From Lactuca virosa (taxonomy: Eukaryota; Streptophyta; Magnoliopsida; Asterales; Asteraceae), in contig CAKMRJ010005745.1 in NCBI GenBank assembly GCA_928212115.1, forward strand, positions 95,260,235 through 95,324,234: a stretch of 64,000 nt of DNA, in the 5' to 3' direction. How positions within the stretch are numbered: the first letter of the stretch is position 1; every line of letters begins with the position of its first letter. The notes below the pieces were generated by a model that had not been told where the DNA came from, did no database searches, and saw nothing but the letters and a program-made list of their open reading frames with translations. The position numbers were made by a program, and so were the translations under genes. Below are positions 10,934 to 20,834 of the stretch, in pieces.

Positions 10934-11195
10934 TGGTACTTTGTATTTGTACCCCTTTTTGGTACGAAACCGGTACTTTGTATTTGTACCCCTTTTCGTA
11001 TGAAAGCCTGGTACTTTGTATTTGTACCCCTTTTTGTATAAAAACCGGTACTTTGTATTTGTACCCCTTTTTGTATGAAATCAGTACTTTGTATATGTAC
11101 CCCTTTTCGTATGAAAACTGGTACTTTGTATTTGTACCCCTTTTTGTATAAGATCGGTACTTTGTATTTGTACCACTTTTTGTATGAAAACCTTT
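10934..11195. repeat. Minisatellite, 7 units of about 38 bp
   Basis: Each unit carries GGTACTTTGTATTTGTACCC followed by a CTTTTTGTATGAAAAC-like tail. The matching array in the other LTR (17868-18125) also has seven units. The open frames here on both strands arise from the periodicity and are not genes. Confidence 0.9.
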
Positions 11196-12159
11196 TGTAA
11201 TGTAAATGAACATAAACTATACCTATTATAGCTTATCAAAATGTTTGTAATGTATATGAAACCTAACTATACCTATTATAGTTTAGTATATTTGTTTGAG
11301 GTGTATAAGAACCCTTTTCTATGTAAGTCGAATGTATGGCAAAATATAACTATGTCCATCATTCTTGTTTTGACTAATGGTAATGGTGGAGGATTCTTAC
11401 ACTTCAGTGAGTATTTATCTGTTATGTAATTATACCACATCAGGAAACACATGTAATATATGAAATCTTCAATATTAACACTTTGCTCAACAAGTTACAA
11501 AGTGTGATTAAAGTTATAAACTATTATCTAGATTTTTACCTTACTACACTGTTTTAGAAAAATCCTAGAAAAATCATACGAAGTCGACAAATGATTCCGT
11601 AAATACTGAGAGTTCGAAAAATGTGTCTAGTTTATTCATAATTTTTATTATGATTTTTAGAAGTCTTTAACTTGTGTTAAAATGTTCATATTCACAGACT
11701 GGTCCGAATTTGTTTCTGAAATGATAGGCAGTTTTGTAAAAATCACCATAAATCGTAGAAATATCGTATGGAGATGTGAAAATAGTCATTTTAAAGGTAT
11801 GAACCTGAGCTATTTGCATCTAATACAGTTTTGAAAACTAAAATGCTTAAGTTGACCAAAACAGTCTGTGAATGGAGTTGAACTTTTCTGATGAAGGCTG
11901 TTAAATGAGTTTAGTTGTGTTCTTGGTGTTTTAACTTGTATTCCCCCCCCCCCCCCTTAAAACTTAAGAAAACATGAAAAGATAGGGGTATGAACTCACC
12001 TTGAGTGATTTCAGTAGATGGATGATGGAGAAAAGAAGTGCTCAACTCAAGAACACTTGGGAGGTGCTTGAAGATTTGAAGATCTAACACAAATATGACG
12101 ATATTTGTGTAAGCAATCTATGATTTGAATGAAAGATAGTAGAATATCTAAGTGTGGGA

Positions 12160-12540
12160 GGAAGATACTTACCAATAGTAGAAGAAAAGCTTGGAGAATG
12201 ACCTTGAATCTCGAAATTTAGAGAGAGAATTGAGAGAGAATGGTGTTTGTCTTTTGGAGGAAAAATGAGAGAAATGAGAGAATGGTGAGGAGAGATAAAA
12301 GTTTTCAGCCTTTGACCAAGAGTGTGGCTGGTCAAATGGTGGGAAAAGTACTCTTGAATGACCAGGTATGGTGGAAGGACAATGGCTGGTCCCTGGAGTG
12401 GGTATGGGGTGGTTACTTGTGTCATACACTAAAGTAAAGTCAACACTCCACCTCAAATATTCATCCGCTAGATTTTATTCTTAAATAAAGATTTCCATAA
12501 AAATATGTTTAAATTATGAATATTTAGGGTCTTATATGTT
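12160..12540 (-). promoter_or_regulatory. LTR promoter/leader region (3' LTR copy)
   Basis: On the minus strand: TATA-like ATATAAGACCC near 12527-12537, a CT-rich leader (TCTCTC and CATTTCTC words, 12200-12320), then GGTAAGTATC at about 12165-12174, a perfect plant-like splice donor. The same order occurs in the plus-strand LTR at 1-545. Function inferred. Confidence 0.35.
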
Positions 12541-12876
12541 AAAATATGATTTTTGGAGAAAATCCCGCGTTGAAATCACGAAAAACGGGCTTAAAACGCT
12601 AAAAATATTGAAATCCGGGCAAAAACTGTCAAATTCCGAAATTTGGGGCGGGAGGTTCGGTTCCTGATGCTTAGAACCGAAAGTAGGTGGGAGCCGAGAG
12701 GAGGGGAAGAGGAACCGAGAGTGCGAGGAGAAGGAACAGAAGGCGAGGCTCGGTCTTGGCTGTGCAGGCTCGCTCCTCGGACAGAAGCTCAAGTTCTCGG
12801 ACCGAAAGTCAGCTCCTCGGACCGAAGGTGAGAAGGGTAGAGACGAAAGTCAGTCTCGGTTCAGCATGATCAGGGG

Positions 12877-12910
12877 ACCGAAATAGACCGAGCGTTCGGT
12901 CCATTTCGGT
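12877..12910. repeat. 34-bp near-perfect palindrome
   Basis: Arms beginning ACCGAAAT and ending ATTTCGGT meet at GACCGAGCGTTCGGTC, with two non-matching positions. The copy in the other LTR (19804-19837) has a fully perfect 16-bp centre. The surrounding 12650-12990 is rich in ACCGA and TCGGT words. Confidence 0.8.
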
Positions 12911-13068
12911 TGAGAGGGTTTCGGTTCTCAGGAGGTTCGGCTCTAAGAGGAGTTTCAGTTCCTAAGAGGAGTTTCGGCTCCTTAAGGTTGTTTTTCGCGT
13001 AGACTTCCATTTTCGAGCGGTTTTCGACTAAATTAAGGGCCGGGATGCCCCGAGTGATTCTAAGAAGT

Positions 13069-13600
13069 TGAGAGAGATTTCGAGAGAGATTTGGGAGAGA
13101 TTTGACATACTGGGAGAGATTTTGGAGAGATTTCACATACTTGGAGAGATTTCTCATTCAGAGAGATATTTGGGAGAGATTTCACATACTTGGAGAGATT
13201 TGGGAGAGATTTGACATTCTTGGAGAGATTTCTCATACAGAGAGAGATTTCGGAGAGATTTGACATACCGGGAGAGATTTGGGAGAAATTTCACATACTT
13301 GGAGAGATTTGGGAGAGATTTGACATTCTTGGAGAGATTTCTCATACAGAGAGAGATTTGGGAGAGATTTCACATTCTTGGAGAGATTTGGGAGAGATTT
13401 GACATTCTTGGAGAGATATCTCATACTTGGAGAGATTTGGGAGAGATTTCACATACTTGGAGAGATTTGGGAGAGATTTGACATTCTTGGAGAGATTTCT
13501 CATACAGAGAGAGATTTGGGAGAGATTTGACATACTGGGAGAGATTTGGGAGAGATTTCACATTCTTGGAGAGATTTCTCTTACTTAGAGAGTTTTTGGG
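13069..13600. repeat. Minisatellite of about 30-bp units (GAGAGATTTGGGAGAGATTT)
   Basis: About 18 variants of a unit joining GGAGAGATTT to CACATACTT, GACATTCTT or CTCATACAGA. The other LTR carries a shorter version (19996-20478). Repetitive Leu/Ser/Lys-rich open frames occur in several frames on both strands, which argues against coding. Confidence 0.9.
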
Positions 13601-13944
13601 AGAGTTATAGTGAAAGAGATTTGGAGAGACTTCTTTTGTGACCTTTTTGAGTGTTTGGCTTCGCAACGCAAGGTTCTTACACTCTGTTAAGCCTTGTTAT
13701 GAATGTTATACGCTCCCGAGGGGTATGGAATAATGTTTTATCGAGTAGATTCATCACTTACCCTAATTAGGTTTTAGAATTTCCGAACACATGAAAACTC
13801 TAAGTGATACTTTATTTTAAGATTGCGAGTAGTACAATAAGAGTCATAATGGAAACCCTAATATACAAGAGTTAGATGAGTTGACCGATTTGACTTGTTG
13901 ACTTTTGTTGATTTTGACTTGGCCAAAAATTAACGGTTGTCACA

Positions 13945-13959
13945 TCATCCCCCCGTTAG
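13945..13959 (-). other. Polypurine tract of the gag-only element
   Basis: On the minus strand AACGGGGGGATGA directly precedes the 3' LTR. This is the site where second-strand DNA synthesis is primed in LTR retrotransposons. The preceding word TTTCGGGACGAAATTC is also seen. Confidence 0.85.
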
Positions 13960-14298
13960 AAAGAATTTCGTCCCGAAATTAGTGTTTCGACTGGGACTTC
14001 AAGAATTTGGAGGAAAGATGGGGGAACTTTCGTGGTACAAGAAATTGATTATGGTGGGGAACAGTCCGCTTGATGTTAAATGACGACTTTGGAATTTCTT
14101 ATTGTAACTTAAGCTGAGTCGATTTTAAAGGAGTTATTGTTTTGGAATGATAGAGTATTCTATGTGTGCCTTTATGCTCTCTGCTTTATATTTGGCATTA
14201 TCACTATGAGTATCCTATAATGTAGTTAGCGAGTTCCAGTATTACGAATGTTTCAACAAATTGTGATGAAATTTGCAATATAAGTCCTACCAGTTCTT

Positions 14299-14476
14299 TT
14301 ATAATCGCTTGGTGTAAACTAGTCGTATATCATTAAGATTGCAAGGGCATTCGGATGGGTGACCCCGCCTTAAGCCCACAACCAAACAAGGAACAGGGAA
14401 TGAGGCGGAATCACACATTCTAAGTCCATAGAATCTTAATGATATAGGACCATAATGTTTACACTAGCCATCATAG
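14299..14476 (-). repeat. Hairpin repeat with conserved loop, internal copy after gag
   Basis: Perfect 15-bp arms TATATCATTAAGATT (14326-14340) and AATCTTAATGATATA (14432-14446) differ fully from the arms of the LTR copies yet sit at the same place. Inner arms CCGCCT and AGGCGG, flanked by GTGA and TCAC, also pair. The loop word CAACCAAACAAGGAACAGG ends at 14397. Confidence 0.85.
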
Positions 14477-14617
14477 ATTCACTAGCAAAAACCCCGCGCT
14501 TTTATATAGGAGATAAGACTTATTTGGGTTTTGTCGTGGTCTCGAGATTTATGGTTGGTATACTTTAATCGATGCTAGTTTTAGTAATAAAAGAAATTTT
14601 GAATTTAAACGTCGATG

Positions 14618-15825
14618 TTAGAAACACGTACTGATATTTACGGGCGGTTCCGGGGTGGTCTCTCCTGCGGTGATCGCAAGCACCCTTCCACCATCACTGG
14701 CATTCCTTCTCCTTGGACAGTCTCTCTTGAAGTGTCCCGTTTCACCGCACTCGTAACAAGTTGGGCTTGCTCCAATGTCGGGGACCTGGTTGATGGGTCG
14801 TGCTGGTGCCTTATAGAAACGGACCGTGTGCCCCTCTCTGTTGCAATTTTTGCAATGCATCTTCCGGCAAGCCCCAGTGTGATGGAAGTTACACTCGTTG
14901 CATTTCGGAAGGGTTCCAACGTATTGTTTTATAAGCGTTGGCGTGGCGAGGGTTGTGGCAGCATGAACAGCAACGCTCTGTTGCTTCTTAGTGAAGTCCT
15001 GGGCTGGCTGGTCCTTTTTGTTGTCGCAGAACTTCCTTTTGTTGTTTCCTCCTCTTACTTGATCAAGGGTGGTTGTTGCAGCGTCATGCCTGCCACGATG
15101 GTCGATGAGTTGTTGTGCCAATTCCTTGGCACTCTCAAAGGTAGTTGGTCTTGAGGCCAACACGCTATCTTGAATTTCGGAGGACAATCCCCAGAGGTAT
15201 CGCTCCAACTTTTTTTGTCTTCCGGGGTGACCATAGCGGGACAAAGGAGTGCTAGATCACAGAATCGGGCGGTATAAGTCGCAAGGTCAGAGCCTGTCAT
15301 TTTGAGGTTCCACAGTTCTTGCTCTAGCTTTTGCACCTCGCCCCTTGGGCAATACTCTTTCAGCATCCTTGCGTTCAAGTCCTCCCAACTCATCGAGTTA
15401 GCCACTACAAGCGTCAGTGACTTAACGTGACCGTTCCACCAAGTAAGGGCCCGGCCGGAGAAAGTGCGAGCTGCGAACTTGACTTTGATCGCTTCGGGGC
15501 ACGCACAGATCTCGAAAACAGACTCGGTCCTTTCGAACCACTGCATCAAATCGATGACTCCCCCGCTGCCATTGAATGAATCGGGTCTGGCATTGGTGAA
15601 GTCTTTAAAGGAGCATTCTCTAGAACGCCCTTGGCTATCTCCTTGAGTGGAGTTATTAGTACCGCTCCCTGTCCGTCCTGCACCATCAGTGTCGATTTGG
15701 GACATAGTAGCTGCCACCGCGGCCGTGACCGCAGCTTGGAACATAACAGGATCATATTGGGGAGGCGGCGGTGGTGGATTTGCTTGCGTTCCGCTAGTGC
15801 GTCTAACAGACCTTCGAGGCGGCAT
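14618..15825 (-). pseudogene. gag of the gag-only gypsy element, one frameshift
   Basis: Gag is the capsid and nucleocapsid protein that packs element RNA. The start chosen is ATG at 15825 (MPPRRSVRR), preferred over an upstream ATG at 15846 because the homologous gag at 25773 starts MPQRPNRG. A Pro-rich N-terminus is followed by the capsid domain (SVFEICACPEAIKVKFAART, ALTWWNGHVKSLT, MLKEYCPRGE). After a frame change come the end of the capsid and two zinc-knuckle clusters: HCKNCNREGHT, and a clean CX2CX4HX4C box (CYECGETGHFKRDC). The stop is TAA at 14618. The frames switch at a run of seven T on the plus strand (15210-15216), consistent with loss of one base. Apart from this, about 400 codons are open. 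No pol follows. Confidence 0.88.
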
Positions 15826-16020
15826 CTTTTTATTATAGAATTTCAAAGACGTAATGAGTACAAGTCTTTTGGTAATGGTTATTAGTTTTTAAGTATAGCA
15901 TTTCCTGATTTTTCGAATGTGGAAAACAATTCATACCAGAGGTCTATATAAATAAAGTTATGAATTTTAGTAGAACTGACTCGATTATAATCTTGTGATT
16001 TGTTCCATGCCCGATCCACT

Positions 16021-16205
16021 CCTAAGATCACCCAATGTATACCAATTGTGTGTAATTAAGGTCCAATAGACCGTTGAACTTAATGAGTCTGCCCTAAGCC
16101 CACAACTAAACAAGGAACAGGACCTAAGGCGGACTTACCATTTCTAAGCCGATCGTCTCTTAATCACACATAACCTTGAGGTATACATTAAGTAATCTTA
16201 GAGTT
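16021..16205 (-). repeat. Hairpin repeat with conserved loop, leader copy 2
   Basis: Arms GTATACC (16037-16043) and GGTATAC (16180-16186), and GTGTGTAATTAAG with CTTAATCACACAT. Loop CACAACTAAACAAGGAACAG, one base different from the other copies. It lies between primer site and gag. Confidence 0.8.
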
Positions 16206-16530
16206 ACCATAGGCAAACCGTTTGTAATACAGGTTATGAAATATGTGGTAAACTCCCACTGAAATAAAATGCATGCCAATTTTTATTGATATACATTGGT
16301 TAAATCCTTACCTTTATTACACACGTAATAAATTTCGCACTTTACTGAACTATTCTCGGTGTTTCTGCTAACGTCCCTGAGACGGAGTTTGGTAGTGGGT
16401 AGTAGAAGGGTGTTTGTACGGGTGTTAAGATTTACCCATTACGTTGCTCGCACGAGAATAGGGGTAAAAGAGATAATTAATAGACGTCTAATCCTATAAT
16501 TACTTATAGGGGTGATCCTTATCAGTCTTG

Positions 16531-16713
16531 TCTATAATCACCTAGTGCATACCAGTTATACATAATCTGAGATGGAATAGACCTTCGAATAAATGACTCT
16601 ACTCTAAGTCCACAACCAAACAAGGAACAGGAAGTAGAGCAATAGTCATAGATTATGAGTCTATAATATCTTTAATTATGTATAACCTTAGCGTATGCAC
16701 TCAGTCATTATAG
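16531..16713 (-). repeat. Hairpin repeat with conserved loop, leader copy 1
   Basis: Arms GTGCATAC (16544-16551) with GTATGCAC (16693-16700), TTATACATAAT (16556-16566) with ATTATGTATAA (16675-16685), and inner CTCTACT with AGTAGAG, where the other copies have CCGCCT-type arms. The loop word CAACCAAACAAGGAACAGG is unchanged. Confidence 0.85.
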
Positions 16714-17159
16714 ACCAACTAATAGGGGTCTTTAGTTTTCACATAAGTTGGTTATAGTTTCACCAAATACTCCTATAGTATTTTAATGTTTGTCTTATGT
16801 TTTCGATGGTTGTTTGTAGATAGAGTTGGTAAGTTTTTAGACTTGTTGTAACAACACAACCATTCCCGGGCATATGCTAATCACTTCTGGGTTAGACATA
16901 GTTGATCAGGCTATGTCATTCCCAGACCTGACTATACATCCCCAAGCCTACTTGTGCCATTCAACAATCATTACTTTTGTTTTGTTCTAGAATGATGCTG
17001 ACCTTAGCATGTATGCATGCATGTATACTTTTAACAAGAAACTATTTATTTCTAAAAGTATAGTTATTTGAAAAATGTTAACTCAGAGACCTTAGTCCCA
17101 ATGCATTTATAGTTTGTATATCTTATGTGGTTCGATATACTTAGTTCACTATAAACAAT

Positions 17160-17171
17160 GCTCTGATACCA
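17160..17171 (-). other. Primer-binding site, tRNA-iMet type
   Basis: Plus-strand GCTCTGATACCA reads TGGTATCAGAGC on the minus strand, three bases inside the 5' LTR. This fixes the element's direction. Confidence 0.93.
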
Positions 17172-17631
17172 ATCTGTCACACCCCCAAACCAAGGATGGC
17201 GGAAACGTCCGGGGGTGGAGGACTTCATGTAAAGTATCACAACAACGAGTATAATAGTGCTCAAGGTAAATACAACCATCATAAATATAATTGAAAAGGT
17301 TACACCATAGTATATGTTTACATGTTTCAAAATTAATTACATTATGATGACAAAATAAACTGTTTGACGATTTAACGTCCCATCCTCAAAGTGCTGATGT
17401 TTTCCTGTTTCACTGATTTCCTGAGAATACAAGTAGTTTTGAAAAAGTGTCAACAATTAAGTTGGTGAGTTCATAAGAGTTTTGTTTGAGAATGAAACCG
17501 TTTTCCTTGTAAAAGCGATAGAGTTTGATTTCCAGAAAATCCAATATTTTCTTTAGTAAGTGTGACATGAATGCTTCTAAGTTATGCGATAATGAACCCT
17601 AGAGGGACCTATAGATTCCTTCTATAATCGC

Positions 17632-17812
17632 CCAATGTATATAAGTTATATGAAATTTAAGTTAAATAGACCGTTGAATATAATGGGTCTGCCTTAGGTC
17701 CACAACCAAACAAGGAACAGGAGATGAGGCGGGCCCACCAATTCTAAGTCGATTGTGACTAGATTCTTATATAACTCTAGCATATACACTTAGCAATTAT
17801 AGCTGAAGTCTA
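17632..17812 (-). repeat. Hairpin repeat with conserved loop, 5' LTR copy
   Basis: Nearly identical to 10688-10868, as expected for paired LTRs. The loop word CAACCAAACAAGGAACAGG ends at 17721. Confidence 0.8.
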
Positions 17813-17867
17813 ACAATTCTAGATGAAATATAGTTTTAATATCATAAAAACTATTTTGTGTGAACCT

Positions 17868-18125
17868 GGTACTTTGTATTTGTACCCCTTTTTGGTACGA
17901 AACCGGTACTTTGTATTTGTACCCCTTTTCGTATGAAAGCCTGGTACTTTGTATTTGTACCCCTTTTTGTATAAAACCGGTACTTTGTATTTGTACCCCT
18001 TTTTGTATGAGACCGATACTTTGTATATGTACCCCTTTTCGTATGAAAACTGGTACTTTGTATTTGTACCCCTTTTTGTATAAGACCGGTACTTTGTATT
18101 TGTACCCCTTTTTGTATGAAAACCT
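17868..18125. repeat. Minisatellite, 7 units of about 38 bp (5' LTR copy)
   Basis: Same GGTACTTTGTATTTGTACCC unit as at 10934-11195, with small unit changes. Confidence 0.9.
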
Positions 18126-19086
18126 TTTGTAATGTAAATGAACATAAACTATATCTATTATAGCTTATCAAAATGTTTGTAATGTATATGCAACCTAACT
18201 ATACCTATTATAGTTTAGTATATTTGTTTAAGGTGTATAAGAACCCTTTTCTATGTAAGTCGAATGTATGACAAAATATAACTATGTTCATCATTCTTGT
18301 TTTGTACTAATGGTAATGGTGGAGGATTCTTACACTTCAGTGAGTATTTATCTGTTATGTAATTATACCACATCAGGAAACACATGTAATATATGAAATC
18401 TTCAATATTAACACTTTGCTCAACAATTTACAAAGTGTGATGAAAGTTATAAACTGCTATCTAGATTTTTACCTTTCTACACTGTTTTAGAAAAATCCTA
18501 GAAAAATCATACGAAGTCAAAAAAATGATTCCGTAAATTCTGAGAGTTCGCAAAAATGTGTCTAGTTTATTGATAATTTTTATTATGATTTTTAGAAGTC
18601 TTTAACTTGTGTTAAAATGTTCATATTCACATACTGGTCCGAATTTATTTATGAAATGATAAGCAGTTTTGTACAAATCACCATGAATCGTAGAAATATC
18701 GTATGGAGATGTGAAAATAGTCATTTTAAAGGTATGAACCTGAGCTATTCGCATCTAATACAGTTTTGAAAACTAAAATGTTTAAGTTGACCAAAACAGT
18801 CGGTGAATGGAGTTGAACTTTTCTGATGAAGGCTGTTAAATGAGTTTAGTTGTGTTCTTGGTGTTTTAACTTGTAGTCCCCCCTTAAAACTTAAGAAAAC
18901 ATGAAAAGATAGGGGTATGAACTCACCTTGAGTGATTTCAGAAGATGGATGATGGAGAAAAGAAGTGCTCAACTCAAGAACACTTGGGAGGTGCTTGAAG
19001 ATTTGAAGATCTAACACAAATATGACGATATTTGTGTAAGCAATCTATGATTTGAATGAAAGATAGTAGAATATCTAAGTGTGGGA

Positions 19087-19467
19087 GGAAGATACTTACC
19101 AATAGTAGAAGAAAAGCTTGGAGAATGACCTTGAATCTCGAAATTTAGAGAGAGAATTGAGAGAGAATGGTGTTTGTCTTTTGGAGGAAAAATGAGAGAA
19201 ATGAGAGAATGGTGAGGAGAGATAAAAGTTTTCAGCCTTTGACCAAGAGTGTGGCTGGTCAAATGGTGGGAAAAGTACTCTTGAATGACCAGGTATGGTG
19301 GAAGGACAATGGCTGGTCCCTGGAGTGGGTATGGGGTGGTTGCTTGTGTCATACATTAAAGTAAAGTCAACACTCCACCTCAAATATTCACCCACTAGAT
19401 TTTATTCTTAAATAAAGATTTCCATAAAAATATGTTTAAATTATGAATATTTAGGGTCTTATATTTT
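19087..19467 (-). promoter_or_regulatory. LTR promoter/leader region (5' LTR copy)
   Basis: On the minus strand ATATAAGACCC near 19454-19464, a CT-rich leader, and the donor-like GGTAAGTATC near 19092-19101. As the 5' LTR copy it would be the active one if the element is transcribed. Inferred from motif order. Confidence 0.38.
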
Positions 19468-19803
19468 AAAATATGATTTTTGGAGAAAATCCCGCGTTAA
19501 AATCACGAAAAACGGGCTTAAAACGCTAAAAATATTGAAAACCGGGCAAAAACTGCCAAATTCCGAAATTTGGGGCCGGAGGTTCGGTTCCTGATGCTTA
19601 GAACCGAAAGTAGGTGGGAGCCGAGAGGAGGGGAAGAGGAACCGAGAGTGCGAGGAGAAGGAACAGAAGGCGAGGCTCGGTCTCGGCTGCGCAGGCTCAC
19701 TCCTCGGACAGAAGCTCAAGTTCTCGGACCGAAAGTCAGCTCCTCGGACCGAAGGTGAGAAGGGTAGAGCCGAAAGTCAGTCTCAGTTCAGCATGATCAG
19801 GGG

Positions 19804-19837
19804 ACCGAAATAGACCGAGCGCTCGGTCCATTTCGGT
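19804..19837. repeat. 34-bp near-perfect palindrome (5' LTR copy)
   Basis: The centre GACCGAGCGCTCGGTC is a perfect 16-bp palindrome; outer arms ACCGAAAT and ATTTCGGT pair, with a single mismatched pair between centre and arms. Confidence 0.85.
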
Positions 19838-19995
19838 TGAGAGGGTTTCGGTTCTCAGGAGGTTCGACTCTAAGAGGAGTTTCGGTTCCTAAGAAGAGTT
19901 TCGGCTCCTTAAGACTATTTTTCGCGTAGACTTCCATTTTCGAGCGGTTTTCGACTAAATTAAGGGCCGGGATGCCCCGAGTGATTCTAAGAAGT

Positions 19996-20478
19996 TGAGA
20001 GAGATTTCGAGATAGATTTGGGAGAGATTTGACATACTGGGAGAGATTTGGGAGAAATTTCACATACTTGGAGAGATTTCTCATTCAGAGAGATATTTGG
20101 GAGAGATTTCACATACTTGGAGAGATTTGGGAGAGATTTGACGTTCTTGGAGAGATTTCTCATACAGAGAGAGATTTGGGAGAGATTTGACATACCGGGA
20201 GAGATTTGGGAGAGATTTCACATACTTGGAGAGATTTGGGAGAAATTTGACATTCTTGGAGAGATTTCTCATACAGAGAGAGATTTGGGAGAGATTTCAC
20301 ATACTTGGAGAGATTTGGGAGAGATTTGACATTCTTGGAGAGATTTGTCATATAGAGAGAGATTTGGGAGAGATTTCACATACTTGGAGAGATTTCTCAT
20401 ACAGAGAGAGATTTGGGAGAGATTTGACATACTGGGAGAGATTTCACATTCTTGGAGAGATTTCTCTTACTTAGAGAG
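19996..20478. repeat. Minisatellite of about 30-bp units (5' LTR copy)
   Basis: Same GGAGAGATTTGGGAGAGATT family as 13069-13600, about 49 bp shorter. Confidence 0.9.
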
Positions 20479-20829
20479 TTTTTAGGAGAGTTAGAGTGAA
20501 AGAGATTTGGAGAGACTTCTTTTGTGACCTTTTTGAGTGTTTGGCTTCGCAACGCAAGGTTCTTACACTCTGTTAAGCCTTGTTATGAATGTTATACGCT
20601 CCCGAGGGGTATGGAATAATGTTTTACGAGTAGATTCATCACTTACCCTAATTAGGTTTTACAATTTCCGAACACGTGAAAACTCTAAGTGATACTTTAT
20701 TTTAAGATTGCGAGTAGTACAATAAGAGTCATAATGGAAACCCTAATATACAAGGGTTAGATAAGTTGACCGATTTGACTTGTTGACTTTAGTTGACTTT
20801 GACTTGGCCAAAAATTGACGGTTGTCACA

Positions 20830-20834
20830 AATAG
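20830..20834. repeat. Target-site duplication AATAG, right copy
   Basis: Perfect match to 10237-10241. Confidence 0.95.

Larger units (their letters stand above)
10242..13944 (-). repeat. 3' LTR of the gag-only element
   Basis: Ends TGTCACACCCC and GGTTGTCACA on the plus strand, 3703 bp. It holds one hairpin (10688-10868), a 38-bp array (10934-11195), a 15-base C run (11943-11957), a CT-rich leader near 12200-12320, a TCGG-rich part with a 34-bp palindrome (12877-12910) and a 30-bp array (13069-13600). Short open frames inside it are frame accidents of these repeats. Confidence 0.93.
10242..20829 (-). mobile_element. Complete gag-only Ty3-gypsy element with 3.7 kb LTRs
   Basis: Seen: two long direct repeats (10242-13944 and 17175-20829) bracket a 3.23 kb internal region. 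A methionine-initiator primer site lies inside the right LTR and a purine tract inside the left LTR, so the element reads on the minus strand. A 5-bp target duplication AATAG flanks it. The only coding region is gag (14618-15825); no protease, RT, RNase H or integrase motif is visible. Family knowledge: gag-only, non-autonomous gypsy elements exist in plants and must borrow enzymes from a partner. The gag is related to that at 25773-26762, whose family may be the helper (inference). The host site is the gag-pol region of copia A. Confidence 0.92.
17175..20829 (-). repeat. 5' LTR of the gag-only element
   Basis: 3655 bp, collinear with 10242-13944 and 48 bp shorter, mainly from fewer 30-bp units and a C run of six instead of fifteen. 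High similarity along its length suggests insertion in the recent past, later than copia A. Confidence 0.93.

Noticed and set aside
10934..11195. Possible CRISPR-like array
   Set aside because: Units are contiguous tandem repeats without unique spacers, and the genome is clearly plant nuclear.
10863..11213. Tyr/Lys/Gly-repeat open frames in the 38-bp array (also 17819-18171)
   Set aside because: Periodicity artefact of the minisatellite.
12870..13666. Many Leu/Ser/Asn/Lys-repeat open frames on both strands (also 19797-20474)
   Set aside because: They arise from the 30-bp minisatellite, appear in several frames and on both strands, and change with unit number; not a gene.
14615..15154. 179-codon plus-strand open frame
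   Set aside because: Antisense shadow of the gag-only element's gag, whose minus-strand zinc knuckle and capsid motifs are clear.
15204..15222. Programmed ribosomal frameshift site in gag
   Set aside because: The phase of the seven-base run does not match the X XXY YYZ rule, and the two halves together make a normal-length gag, so a one-base loss is simpler.
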